This document shows positions 52,888 to 62,722 of a DNA stretch of 64,000 bases, piece after piece (positions within the stretch are counted from its first letter, which is position 1; each line of letters begins with the position of its first letter). This DNA comes from Spirosoma foliorum (GTDB lineage: Bacteria; Bacteroidota; Bacteroidia; Cytophagales; Spirosomataceae): contig NZ_CP059732.1 of the NCBI RefSeq assembly GCF_014117325.1, positions 5,655,001-5,719,000 of the forward strand. Reading direction: 5' to 3'. The position numbers and the translations under genes were made by a program. The notes beneath the pieces are model-generated. The model searched no databases and was not told where the DNA came from. It saw only the letters and a program-made list of their open reading frames with translations.

Positions 52888-55800
52888 CTAAGTGCTAACC
52901 GTCTTGATAGCTTCTTTCCCTGAATGAGCTTTTTTATCATCAATTTTCTCGGGCTCATCGTCCTCATCATCAGGGTCGTGTTGGGTGGGTGGCCCGCTTA
53001 TTTTTTCCTGTAAACCCTGAAAAATGACAAATAGCGTTGGTACAAAAAATACCCCGAGTAACGTACCGAAGAGCATCCCACCAATGGCACCCGTCCCAAT
53101 CGAACGGTTTCCCTGAGCACCGGCACCGCTGGCAAACATCAACGGCATTAAACCGAAAATGAAGGCAAATGAGGTCATCAGAATTGGTCGTAAACGAGCT
53201 TTGGCGCCTTCTATCGCCGACTCCAGCAGTTCCATTCCGGTCTGCCTTCGCTCAACGGCGAATTGTACAATCAGGATGGCATTCTTAGCCAGCAAACCAA
53301 TCAGCATGATGAGCGAGATTTGCATGTAGATGTTGTTGTCTAACCCGAAAAGCCGGGCAAAAACATACACGCCTGATAAGCCAACTGGTAAGGAGAATAA
53401 GACCGCAAACGGCAGTAAATAGCTTTCGTATTGTGCGCTTAACAGCAGATAGACGAAGGCCAGACACAGAATAAAAACATACAGCGTTTGCGAACCCACG
53501 TTCTGTTCTTCCCGACTAATGCCCGAATACTCGAAACCATAACCCGCCGGGAGCGTTTGGGTTGCCACTTCTTGAATCGCCAGTAAAGCCTGCCCCGTGC
53601 TGTAGTTCGAATTAGGAGACCCGTTGACCGACATCGACGAGAACAGGTTGAAACGAGAAACGCTTTCTGGGCCGTAGATTCGTTTCAGGGTAATAAACTC
53701 AGTGATCGGAGCCATTGTACCCGCCGACGTTCGCACGGCTATTTTGTTTAGTCCGGCGGGGTTTGACCGGTAGTTTGTATCAGCCTGCATGATAACGCGG
53801 TATTGCTTGCCAAACTCATTGAAGTTCGATACGTACGAACTGCCGTAGAAGACCTGCATCGCATTGAGCACATCGCCCACCGTAATGCCCGCTTCTTTAC
53901 ATTTAGCCACATTTACATCCAGCTGATACTGTGGAAAGTTGGGATTGAATGAGGTGGTAGCATACTGAATTTCAGGTCGTTTGTTCAGCGTGGCCAGGAA
54001 ATTCTGCGTCACCTTATAGAACTCATCGGTAGTATGGCCGCCCTTGTCCTGTAGCTGAAAGGTAAAGCCGCCACTCGTTCCAAATCCCGTAATGGTTGGC
54101 TGTTGGATAAAGACAAGCTCAGCATCCCGAATGTTGGCTGTTTTCTGTTTCATCAGCTTGATGACGTCGTCGTCGCTAACGCCGGGACGCTCATCCCAGG
54201 GTTTTAATCGGACGATAATCAGCCCATAGGCGCTCCCGTTACCCGCCACGAAATTCTGCCCCAGCGTACGCATACTGTTTTGCACTTCGGGGATCGTATG
54301 CACGATGGAATCGACCTGATCGGCCATAGCCGTAGTTCGTTCGACTGACGAAGCTGGGGGAAGCGTGATATTGACGAAAATACTGCCCATGTCTTCTTTC
54401 GGCACGAAGCTGGAAGGCGTGGTTTTGAACAGCGTGTAAAACAGTCCGCCAAACAACCCAATACCGATAAGTGCCAACCATTTCCGGGCCGACAGAAATG
54501 TGACCGACCTGGTGTATTTGGCCGTTAGGGAATCATAACCCGCATTAAAGGCAACCCCAAAGCGTTGTAATAACCCTTTAGGTTTTTCGCCTTCGGCATG
54601 TTGCGGTGGTTTCAGGAAGAGAGCCGCCAGCGCCGGGCAAAGCGTTAAGGCATTGACCGCCGAAATAATAATGGCGACGGCCAGCGTAATACCAAACTGC
54701 TTGTAAAACACCCCCGCAGAACCTGTGATAAATGTTACGGGCAGAAACACCGACGCCATCACGAGCGTAATCGAAATGATAGCGCCCGAGATTTCACTCA
54801 TGGCGTCAATGGCCGCTTTACGGGGTGATTTATAGCCGCTTTCCAGCTTCGAGTGAACGGCCTCGACCACCACAATGGCATCATCCACCACAATACCAAT
54901 GGCCAGCACCAACGCAAACAGCGTGAGCAGATTAATACTGAAACCAAACAGATACAGGAAGAAAAACGTACCCGTAATGGCCACTGGCACCGAAACGCCG
55001 TGAATGATGGTCGAGCGAAAATCCTGCAGGAAAATGAAGATCACGAGGAACACCAGCGCGAAACATTCCAGCAGCGTGTGTAACACTTTGCTGATCGATG
55101 CATCCAGAAACTGGTTGATATCGACCAAATAGACAAAATGAACCCCTGCCGGGAAAGATTTGGCGGCAGCCTCAATGACCTTCTTGGAGTTGTTGATCAC
55201 ATCCCGCGCATTGGAACCGGGCGTCTGGCTCACCGAAATACCCACCGACTGCTTGCCATTGGTGCTTGTAAAGCTGGTATACGTCTGCGAGCCCAGCTCA
55301 ATCCGGGCAATATCCCGAAGTCGCAGCAACTGCCCATTGCCGGTTGTTTTGATGATAATATCCCCAAACTGTTGTGTAGACTGCAATCGGCCACTGTACC
55401 GGATAACGTATTGGAAAGTCTGGTTGTCATTTTCGCCGAATTTACCGGGTGCCGCATCCACATTTTGGTCTGATAGAGCCGTTGATACATCGGCAGGAGT
55501 AATCCCGTAAATGGACATGACGTCGGGCTTGAGCCAGATTCGCATGGAGTACGTTTTGGCTGATCCGAACACGTTGGCGGCCCCCACGCCATTCACCCGC
55601 TGGAGTTGGGGAATAACGTTGATGGCGGCATAGTTTTGCAAAAATGTCTGATCGTAAGCTGCATTATCGCTATAGATCGACATAATCAGCAAGTTGCTAC
55701 TTTGCTGTTTCCGAACCGTTACGCCAGCCTGCGTAACTTCCTGCGGCAACAGGCTCGTCGCTGCCGAAACCCGGTTCTGTACGTCCACTGCAGCCTGGTT

Positions 55801-56100
55801 AGGGTCGGTACCCACGGCGAAATAAATGCTGATGCTACCGGCCCCATCGTTGGTTGCCGACGAGGTCATGTAGGTCATGCCTTCTACGCCGTTAATCTGC
55901 TCTTCCAGCGGCACAATCACGCTTTTGAGCACGACATCGGCGTTGGCACCACTATAGCTAGCAGAAACCTGTACGGTTGGTGGCGAAATATCGGGGTATT
56001 GAGCGATAGGCAACTTGACCATGCCCAGAATGCCCAACAAGACAATCAGGGCCGAAATGACGGTACTTAATACCGGACGTTCTATGAATATGCGAAGCAT
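52888..56100 (-). CDS. RND multidrug efflux transporter (AcrB/HAE1-like)
   Basis: 1070 residues, 12 membrane helices and two large periplasmic loops. Proton-relay Asp pair in IVVDDAIVVVEAV; family segments MLRIFIERPVLSTVISALIVLLG at the start, LMIGLLAKNAILIVQFAV and GTLLGVFFVPTLFV at the end. The C-terminal tail is acidic (DPDDEDDEPEK). It exports amphiphilic compounds from the inner membrane through the channel protein. It follows the adaptor gene by 22 bp. Confidence 0.96.
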   Translation of the reverse strand: MLRIFIERPVLSTVISALIVLLGILGMVKLPIAQYPDISPPTVQVSASYSGANADVVLKSVIVPLEEQINGVEGMTYMTSSATNDGAGSISIYFAVGTDPNQAAVDVQNRVSAATSLLPQEVTQAGVTVRKQQSSNLLIMSIYSDNAAYDQTFLQNYAAINVIPQLQRVNGVGAANVFGSAKTYSMRIWLKPDVMSIYGITPADVSTALSDQNVDAAPGKFGENDNQTFQYVIRYSGRLQSTQQFGDIIIKTTGNGQLLRLRDIARIELGSQTYTSFTSTNGKQSVGISVSQTPGSNARDVINNSKKVIEAAAKSFPAGVHFVYLVDINQFLDASISKVLHTLLECFALVFLVIFIFLQDFRSTIIHGVSVPVAITGTFFFLYLFGFSINLLTLFALVLAIGIVVDDAIVVVEAVHSKLESGYKSPRKAAIDAMSEISGAIISITLVMASVFLPVTFITGSAGVFYKQFGITLAVAIIISAVNALTLCPALAALFLKPPQHAEGEKPKGLLQRFGVAFNAGYDSLTAKYTRSVTFLSARKWLALIGIGLFGGLFYTLFKTTPSSFVPKEDMGSIFVNITLPPASSVERTTAMADQVDSIVHTIPEVQNSMRTLGQNFVAGNGSAYGLIIVRLKPWDERPGVSDDDVIKLMKQKTANIRDAELVFIQQPTITGFGTSGGFTFQLQDKGGHTTDEFYKVTQNFLATLNKRPEIQYATTSFNPNFPQYQLDVNVAKCKEAGITVGDVLNAMQVFYGSSYVSNFNEFGKQYRVIMQADTNYRSNPAGLNKIAVRTSAGTMAPITEFITLKRIYGPESVSRFNLFSSMSVNGSPNSNYSTGQALLAIQEVATQTLPAGYGFEYSGISREEQNVGSQTLYVFILCLAFVYLLLSAQYESYLLPFAVLFSLPVGLSGVYVFARLFGLDNNIYMQISLIMLIGLLAKNAILIVQFAVERRQTGMELLESAIEGAKARLRPILMTSFAFIFGLMPLMFASGAGAQGNRSIGTGAIGGMLFGTLLGVFFVPTLFVIFQGLQEKISGPPTQHDPDDEDDEPEKIDDKKAHSGKEAIKTVST

Positions 56101-56122
56101 AAGGCAGGTTGTTGAGAATAAC

Positions 56123-57365
56123 TTACAAGTCCGTGTTTGTGTCGGTCGCAGCGGTTGTTGTATTGGGGGCTGTCGTTTTATAGACGCTGGCTGGCGAAGC
56201 AGGCTTCGGCTTAATCGATGCGCCGTCTTTCAGACCCGTTCCTCCGTCGAGCACAACTTTATCGCCCGCTTTTAGCCCGCTCTGAACAACGAAGTATTGC
56301 CCGTCGGGTGTGGGTGTCACGGTTACGGCAGTAGTTTTGGCGATGTTATTTTTCCCGACGACAAAGAGGAATCGTTTGTCCTGAAGCTCGGAGGTGGCAC
56401 TTTGGGGAACTACCAGCGCCGAGTCGATGGTGCGAGGAACACGAACGGTACCGCTGTTGCCACTGCGCAGGAGTGCTTGCGGATTAGGGAATGTAGCGCG
56501 GAAATTACTGGAGCCCGTTTGGGTATCAATCTGACCAATAGCCGTTTTGATTCGACCTTTGTAATTATACGTCGATCCGTCGGCTAATAGAAGTATAACG
56601 TCGGGCAACTTAGCCAGCTTTTCCTGAAGCGTGTTGCCGCTCACATCACGGGTGAAATCGAGTAACTGTTTTTCGTTCAGGGCAAAATAAGCGTATACTT
56701 CGCTGATGCCCGAAATCGTCGTTAGCGGATTAGTTGTCGTGCTGGTCACCAGACTTCCGATCTTGTACGGTATCGACCCAACGACGCCACTAACGGGGCT
56801 AACCAGATTCGTGTAGCCCAAGTTGGTTTGGGCATTGGCCAGAGCAGCCTGCGCCTGAGCTAGAGCAGCCTTTTTGGAGGCTAGTGTATATTGAGCTGTT
56901 TCCAGCTCATAGGGACTGATAATGTCTTTCTCAACCAGAGGACGGACTTTATTAACGGCCAACAAAGCCGAACTGACATCGGCCTGCGCTGTTCGGACAC
57001 CCGCCTGAGCAGTCAGTACGTCCTGGGCATACTGAGGGGCATTAATGCGGAAGAGCCGTTGCCCTTTTTTGACCGTTGCGCCTTCATCCACATAAATAGC
57101 CTCGACAAACCCATCCACTTTGGGACGAATTTCAACATTCTGTTCTCCCTGAATGATGGCGGGAAAATCGACGTAGAGAACCTCCTTACGAGGAGCGAGC
57201 GTCAATACTGAGTACGTTTTAGGCTGTTTTAAGGCGGTCGAGTCCGTCTGACCGCCTTTTTTTTTTGTCGGAGCTGCTACAGGCTGTTAGACAGATTCCG
57301 GCCAACAGAAGCATAGCCCATTGGCAATTCGTAGTGTATTGTGGATGCTTTCGAAACGCTTTCAT
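56123..57365 (-). CDS. RND membrane-fusion adaptor lipoprotein, frame broken in an A10 tract
   Basis: The downstream frame (56123 to about 57256) encodes the HlyD-like adaptor: lipoyl halves QNVEIRPKVDGFVEAIYVDEGATVKKG, helical hairpin and beta-barrel (VSPVSGVVGSIPYKIGSLV). Upstream, ATG 57365 opens MKAFRKHPQYTTNCQ...LTACSSSDKKK, a lipoprotein signal with lipobox LTAC (Cys about 29). The two are out of frame by one base at T10 on the plus strand (57257-57266). With A9 they join as DKKKGGQTDSTALKQPKT, giving 413 residues. A TTG start at 57205 would lack the signal, so it is unlikely. Pump function needs the intact form. Confidence 0.85.
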
Positions 57366-57499
57366 AATCTATTCGTATCCTCATCGGATACTCAATAACA
57401 TTACAAAAGCCACCGTGGGTTATTAGTTGGGGATTAAAAACAAGTTGAATCCCCAAATTGCCTGGATGAATAGGCGATTTGGGGTGCGGAAAGAGCTAT

Positions 57500-57667
57500 C
57501 TAAATTGCATAGTTCAGGCACTCCTGAATGTCATCGATCTCCAAGCTAGGATAATCTGCCAGAATTTCGTTCCATGTCATTCCACTGACCAGCAACTCCA
57601 GAATAGCTGTAACGAGTAATCTCGATCCGCGGATAGTGGGTTTCCCGTGACAGATGGCGGGGTCAAT
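57500..57667 (-). pseudogene. DUF433 antitoxin-like fragment without start codon
   Basis: 55 codons in one frame: IDPAICHGKPTIRGSRLLV and LADYPSLEIDDIQECLNYAI are typical of DUF433 (VapB45-like) antitoxins. An in-frame TAA lies three codons upstream and there is no ATG, GTG or TTG between. ATG at 57676 is in another frame and meets a stop after five codons. So it is either a 5'-truncated gene, a one-base frameshift, or starts at a rare ATT. No PIN-type toxin gene is next to it. Confidence 0.7.
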
Positions 57668-57732
57668 GGTGAATTAGCATGAGTTCCTATTTTAGTAAAG
57701 TTAAGGTAGGAAGAACGTATTCACAATGGTCC

Positions 57733-59289
57733 TCACTCAACCACAACACATCCGTAAGCGGGCACGGTAACTCGGCTATTCAGGAACGAGCCACCCGGTT
57801 TTGTCTCAAATACGATGCAACGACACCATTCCTCACCGGGAGAAAAGACCACCTCAATAGGCTTTTTGGTCAGGTTGTGAATCAACAGAACGCAGGGGCC
57901 ACCACTGGCATCCTGACGCATAAACGCAACAATCCCTTTCTGCCGAATGCCGGACGGTAAAAGCTTACTGATATTATTCGTCAGAATTGGGTGACTGTTT
58001 CGATAGTGAATCAGGCGTTTGTAATGATTGACCAGCGAATCAGGATCGCTTAGCTGCTGAGCCAGTGGGTGAACCGTTTGGCTGGTGCTATATTTTCCCC
58101 GACGCCAACGAGTACGCTGTGTATCTCGAGCGCGAACATCCCACAGAAACGGTTCCCTGATGTATTCGTCGGGTTTCATGCCAAGCATGCCAAGTTCCTC
58201 ACCATAATACAGGTAAGGTAAACCCGGCAGCGTAAGCAAGAGGCTAGCCGCTACTTTCAATTGGTCGAGGTTGCCCTTTAGCAAACTGCCAATGCGGTTC
58301 TGATCATGATTGGATAGCAGCAAGGCATCAATAAAGTTGGGATTTACGTTGCCGAATGCCTTATGAACATATAGCAGAAACTCCACTAAATCTTCGGTAT
58401 CGTTTTCCTTACCTACAATCTCGGCAATCGCCAATTGAAGGTCAAAATTGAAGTTGGCTTTCAACCCTCTGAAATAGGGCGCAATCCGTTCTGGGCGTGT
58501 CCAGACTTCGCCAACGGTATACGCTCCCGGTTTGGCCGCTTCAACGACTTTTCCAAACTCCTGCCAGAACTCGTGATTTTTAGGTTCTTCGGCTTCACGA
58601 TAGAGATGGCGGGCGGCATCCAGTCGAAACCCATCTATTCCCACCTCATTGAGCCAGTAGCGGGCTATGTTAAAAAACTCGTCCCGAACGGGCTGGTGAT
58701 CAAAATTCAGATCGGGCATGCCGCTCCAGAACATCCCATAATATTGTTCAGGATAGTTAGCCCCGCGAACCGAATGCCAGGGATTTTTCTCGCCCGAATC
58801 GGCAGTAATGTCCCGAGTAGCTAGTTTTCGGGCCTTAATTTCAGCGGGCGTTAGCCATTTGTAGTAATGCCAATAGGGATTATCCGGCCCTTTGGAGGCT
58901 TCCTGAAACCACTTATGCTGAATACTGGTATGGTGTAATACTAAGTCAATAATAACGGCAATGCCTCGCTGATGCGCTTCGGAAATCAGTCGTTTGAAGT
59001 CGTCCAGCGTGCCATATTCCTGATCGATGCCGTAGTAATCCGTCACATCGTATTTATGGTAGCTGGGTGATGGATTGATGGGCATAAGCCAAATGGCTGA
59101 CACCCCGAGGTCGCTCAAATAATCGAGCTTATTGGTAATACCGTTGAGGTCACCAATACCATCGCCATTGGAGTCGGCAAACGAACGGACGAAAATCTCG
59201 TAGTGAACACCTGTTTGTCCGACAGGAACTGGGCTGGACTGGATAGGCGCTAAAGTTGTATTGGCTTGAGCAGAGTTTGCAGCGGTCAT
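57733..59289 (-). CDS. GH13 alpha-glucosidase/amylase-family protein
   Basis: 518 residues. The four conserved GH13 regions are visible: DLVLHHT (I, normally DVVxNH), GFRLDAARH (II, nucleophile Asp), GEVWTRPE (III, acid Glu), and LLSNHDQNR (IV). The N-terminal GVHYEIFVRSFADSNGDGIGDLNGI and WLMPINPSPSYHKYDVTDYYGI are typical for GH13 alpha-glucosidase, trehalose synthase or oligo-1,6-glucosidase types. No signal peptide is evident, so cytoplasmic. Substrate unassigned. Confidence 0.88.
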   Translation of the reverse strand: MTAANSAQANTTLAPIQSSPVPVGQTGVHYEIFVRSFADSNGDGIGDLNGITNKLDYLSDLGVSAIWLMPINPSPSYHKYDVTDYYGIDQEYGTLDDFKRLISEAHQRGIAVIIDLVLHHTSIQHKWFQEASKGPDNPYWHYYKWLTPAEIKARKLATRDITADSGEKNPWHSVRGANYPEQYYGMFWSGMPDLNFDHQPVRDEFFNIARYWLNEVGIDGFRLDAARHLYREAEEPKNHEFWQEFGKVVEAAKPGAYTVGEVWTRPERIAPYFRGLKANFNFDLQLAIAEIVGKENDTEDLVEFLLYVHKAFGNVNPNFIDALLLSNHDQNRIGSLLKGNLDQLKVAASLLLTLPGLPYLYYGEELGMLGMKPDEYIREPFLWDVRARDTQRTRWRRGKYSTSQTVHPLAQQLSDPDSLVNHYKRLIHYRNSHPILTNNISKLLPSGIRQKGIVAFMRQDASGGPCVLLIHNLTKKPIEVVFSPGEEWCRCIVFETKPGGSFLNSRVTVPAYGCVVVE

Positions 59290-59307
59290 TCTTTACAGAC
59301 TAGCTTA

Positions 59308-59895
59308 CTAGCTAAATAGTTTCAGGGCCTGATAAACCCGGTGTGTGGGTAAACCCATCACGGTATAAAACGAACCTTCCAGTCGTTCGATGCCCACCAG
59401 GCCAATAAAGTCCTGTGCACCATACGATCCAGCTTTGTCGAATGGCTTACATTCCTTGATGTAATAGGCAATTTCACTGTCGGTAAGCGGGGCAAATTGT
59501 ACCCTTGTTTCGTCCGTGAACGAATCTAATTGAGGTTCGCCGTTGGTGCCGGGAGCAAGAATGGCAACCCCCGTTCGAACGCGATGCGTTTGTCCAGACA
59601 AAGCTCGAAGCATTCGCTGGGCATCGGCTTCATCCTGGGGCTTGTTCATGATATGATCGTCTAGAATCACAACCGTATCGGCGCAAAGAATAATCCGATT
59701 GCCCAAATCCGGCATAAATTGATCCGCTTTCTGACGAGCCAGATATTCGGCAACCTCATTCGCGGGCATGGTTTCGGGGAAGATTTCGTCGGTAGGCCGA
59801 GTTTCGATGGTGAACGAAAAACCGGCATCGGTCATCAGTTGTTTGCGTCGGGGCGATCCCGAAGCCAACACGAGTGGATAGCGTAATGTGAGCAT
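59308..59895 (-). CDS. maf: Maf family nucleotide pyrophosphatase
   Basis: 195 residues. LVLASGSPRRKQLM at the start, CADTVVILD and DKAGSYGAQDF match the Maf/HAM1-like fold; the DKAGSYG form fits dTTP/UTP pyrophosphatases. It cleans non-canonical nucleotides and may act in cell division. It lies 18 bp from the GH13 gene. Confidence 0.93.
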   Translation of the reverse strand: MLTLRYPLVLASGSPRRKQLMTDAGFSFTIETRPTDEIFPETMPANEVAEYLARQKADQFMPDLGNRIILCADTVVILDDHIMNKPQDEADAQRMLRALSGQTHRVRTGVAILAPGTNGEPQLDSFTDETRVQFAPLTDSEIAYYIKECKPFDKAGSYGAQDFIGLVGIERLEGSFYTVMGLPTHRVYQALKLFS

Positions 59896-59974
59896 GTAGG
59901 CAGAAAGACGAAGTGCAAAATTAACCTAAAAATGAAGGTTTCTGCGTATATTGGTTGATTGCTTATTTGTAACT

Positions 59975-60496
59975 ATGACCATTCGACTCGCTACTATTTC
60001 TGATTCAGCCGCGATAACGGAGCTGGCTATTACCACTATGCGTGAGGCTTTTGGTCCACCTCACAACCCTGTCGAACTCGTGGAAGAATACGTTCAATCG
60101 GCTATGAGCGTTCCCATTATGGAAGCGGAATTAGCCGATCATCGGTCTACTTTTTTTCTGCTCGAATCAGGTGATGGAGAGCTTGTTGGCTACGCGAAAC
60201 TACGCAAACACGCCCCTCCCCGGAAAATGGCCGACCGAAACGCTATTGAAATTCAACGCATTTATCTTTTGCAAAATCAGATTGGCCAAGGGCAGGGGCG
60301 TATACTGATGCAACATTGTCTGGACTGGTCGCGAAATCAAGGGTATACTGCTGTTTGGCTGGGAGTTTGGGAGCGGAATGCCCGCGCAATGGCCTTCTAT
60401 GAAAAAATCGGTTTCAGAAAATTCGGGTTTCATTATTTCCAGTTTGGCACCGAGCGTCAGCGGGATTTCTGGCTTGAGAAACAATTAGATAATTAG
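59975..60496 (+). CDS. GNAT family N-acetyltransferase
   Basis: 173 residues from ATG 59975 (MTIRLATISDSAAITELA). The acetyl-CoA site QNQIGQGQGRILMQHCLDW follows a QRIYLL strand and WLGVWERNARAMAFYEKIGF is the C-terminal GNAT pattern. It transfers an acetyl group to an amine of unknown substrate. Divergent from maf. Confidence 0.9.
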   Translation: MTIRLATISDSAAITELAITTMREAFGPPHNPVELVEEYVQSAMSVPIMEAELADHRSTFFLLESGDGELVGYAKLRKHAPPRKMADRNAIEIQRIYLLQNQIGQGQGRILMQHCLDWSRNQGYTAVWLGVWERNARAMAFYEKIGFRKFGFHYFQFGTERQRDFWLEKQLDN

Positions 60497-60650
60497 GAGG
60501 TTGGTATTTTTGCCTGTTATTTTAACACTTTAATTAGTTTATAATTAAAGCTTTATCCGAAAATCGTTACTAATCGTGTCGGAATCAGTTTATCGTTTGT
60601 TCACTTAAACCAGTCCATCCGCTTATCACTATTAGCTGTTCAAGATCATA

Positions 60651-62666
60651 ATGTATCAACTTTATCCGAACGAATGTCAATCAAGGTTTCATCAGTTTCT
60701 GGTGTGGCTGATTGTTCTGTGCGGATGCAATCTGTCGGTTTTTGCTCAGGTCGATACTACTCGACAAATCCGGAAAGACCCGCTTGAAAATGTTCAGGTC
60801 GATACACTTCGGCACATTGGCATTGACGTTGGGCCAACTGATTCGCTGACAGCTGCCCATTTAACTGCCCAGACAGACAGTATTCTGATGCGTCGAGATA
60901 GTGTTTTTTACAGTCGTCTGAAAACATCGATGTATAAACATCGGCTAACCCGGCAACTCTACGATGCTGTTTTTCGTGACGTGTACAATAGCCGTATCCA
61001 AACCGGTGAAGTAAGTCAGATTGAAGTCAATCCATTTAAGATATTTGAAGGGCGGATTATTGGGGATATTTATATCCGCCGACTGGGCGTATTTGGGCAA
61101 ACGGTTTACGATACACTTCGAAAAGCAAATAACTGGGTCGAGCGAGTGGGTAGCACGGTGCATACAAATACACGCGAGCATGTTATTCGGAACTCTTATT
61201 TGCTGTTTCGGCAGGGCGATGCACTCAATCCGGTTGTCTTGCGCGATAACGAACGGCTGTTGCGAACGACGTCTATTTTTCACGATGCCCGGATTTTAGT
61301 AGTCCCCCGACCGGGCAGTCGACAGTTTGTTGATGTGTATGTGATTACGCAGGATGTCTGGTCGTTATTGCCAAATGGTGGCTTTGGCGGGTTTACGAAT
61401 TTCAGCGTTGGCTTCGATCAGGTTAATTTTCGAGGATTGGGCCATCAGCTTTTTGCACAATTCGCCTATTCAGGAACCGATCCACGTCAGAAAGCTGAAT
61501 ACCAGACCCGCTATAAAGTACCATTCATCGGGAAAACCTTTCTAACTGCCGAGGCCGATCTGTACTACCTGCGCGATCTGAAACAAGTGGCCGTTAAGCT
61601 CTATCGGCCTTTTCTGACACCAGATACTAAATATGCGGGCTCTATTGAACTCAACCATACGCAGGTTAACAATCGCTTAATTACCAGGAATGACAGCGTA
61701 TTACTGGTACCGGTTAGTTATAATTATTCGGATATCTGGATAGGCCGCTCGTTCCGGTTGTTTTACAAACAGCGAGATACCGAAGAAAAAGGTCGCTCGA
61801 GACTGGTTGTGGCCTTACGCAACACAAACTATGAGTATTTCAAACGCCCGGATGTTACGGCTGACACGAACCAGATTTATCAGGACAGTCGGACTACCTT
61901 GTTTAGTGTTGGGTTCTCCCGTCGCAAATACACCCGCGATGTACTTATTTACGGGTTTGGTCGTACAGAAGACGTTCCTATTGGCGAGTCGATAGCCGCT
62001 ACGGTTGGCTTCGATAATGCCGAGTTAGGCCAGCGAATGTATGCGGGTATGAATTTCTCACAGGGCAAATACATGCGCCATCTTGGCTATCTCTACGGAC
62101 TGGTGAATATTGGCGGCTATGTGCGGAATCATAAGGTTGAACAGGCCGTTTTGTCGCTCGAGTCAAACTATTTTAGCCCACTCATGAAAACCAGGTGGGG
62201 CAACATGCGCCACTTCTTTAATACGCGTTACACCGTTGGGATCGACCGGTTTGACAATGAATACATTTCCCTGAGCAGTACAGGAAGTGGTGTCAACACC
62301 GACGGCATAGGCCTGAATAGCGACGCCTTGCGGGGTACAAACCGATGGTTCATCAATTACGAAAACGTCCTCTTTTCGCGGCTCAGCCTGATTGGCTTCC
62401 GGGTTGCGTTTGTGACGTTCGCTAACCTTGGACTCATTAGTTTTCCTGACAGAACGTTGTTGAAAGGGCCGCTTTATCAGGGCTACGGCATTGGGTTCCG
62501 GCTACGGAATGAAAACCTGACGTTTACCAGTTTCCAGATTCGGCTGGCGTATTATCCCAATATTCCGGGCAATACAATACCGTTCCGAACGGCATTTGAA
62601 GGCGTTCCAACTCTACAATTTCGTGATTTTGATTTATCTGCACCTCAGATTATTCCTTACCGCTAA
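60651..62666 (+). CDS. Outer-membrane beta-barrel protein with POTRA-like region
   Basis: 671 residues. Signal peptide near 1-32 (FLVWLIVLCGCNLSVFAQ), then a region with RIIGDIYIRRLGVFG and LLRTTSIFHDARILVVP that resembles a POTRA pattern (first strand plus terminal helix), then a barrel rich in alternating aromatic strands (RGLGHQLFAQFAYSG). The overall plan recalls the BamA/TamA surface-antigen superfamily, but it is not BamA itself. A role in outer-membrane assembly or lipid transfer is an inference. Confidence 0.7.
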   Translation: MYQLYPNECQSRFHQFLVWLIVLCGCNLSVFAQVDTTRQIRKDPLENVQVDTLRHIGIDVGPTDSLTAAHLTAQTDSILMRRDSVFYSRLKTSMYKHRLTRQLYDAVFRDVYNSRIQTGEVSQIEVNPFKIFEGRIIGDIYIRRLGVFGQTVYDTLRKANNWVERVGSTVHTNTREHVIRNSYLLFRQGDALNPVVLRDNERLLRTTSIFHDARILVVPRPGSRQFVDVYVITQDVWSLLPNGGFGGFTNFSVGFDQVNFRGLGHQLFAQFAYSGTDPRQKAEYQTRYKVPFIGKTFLTAEADLYYLRDLKQVAVKLYRPFLTPDTKYAGSIELNHTQVNNRLITRNDSVLLVPVSYNYSDIWIGRSFRLFYKQRDTEEKGRSRLVVALRNTNYEYFKRPDVTADTNQIYQDSRTTLFSVGFSRRKYTRDVLIYGFGRTEDVPIGESIAATVGFDNAELGQRMYAGMNFSQGKYMRHLGYLYGLVNIGGYVRNHKVEQAVLSLESNYFSPLMKTRWGNMRHFFNTRYTVGIDRFDNEYISLSSTGSGVNTDGIGLNSDALRGTNRWFINYENVLFSRLSLIGFRVAFVTFANLGLISFPDRTLLKGPLYQGYGIGFRLRNENLTFTSFQIRLAYYPNIPGNTIPFRTAFEGVPTLQFRDFDLSAPQIIPYR

Positions 62667-62673
62667 AAAAATA

Positions 62674-62718
62674 ATTGTATTTAGTGTTGCTACATTAAAT
62701 ACAATTACACTATCTTTG
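62674..62718 (+). promoter_or_regulatory. marR promoter with overlapping operator-like palindrome
   Basis: ATTGTATTTA (62674-62683) and TAAATACAAT (62696-62705) form a perfect 10-bp inverted repeat. It overlaps the promoter TTG (62687-62689), N21, TATCTTTG (62711-62718). MarR proteins bind such repeats to repress their own transcription. The -7 box ends only 4 bases before ATG 62723, so the transcript is leaderless or nearly so, unless another promoter is used. Confidence 0.75.
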
Positions 62719-62722
62719 TGCC

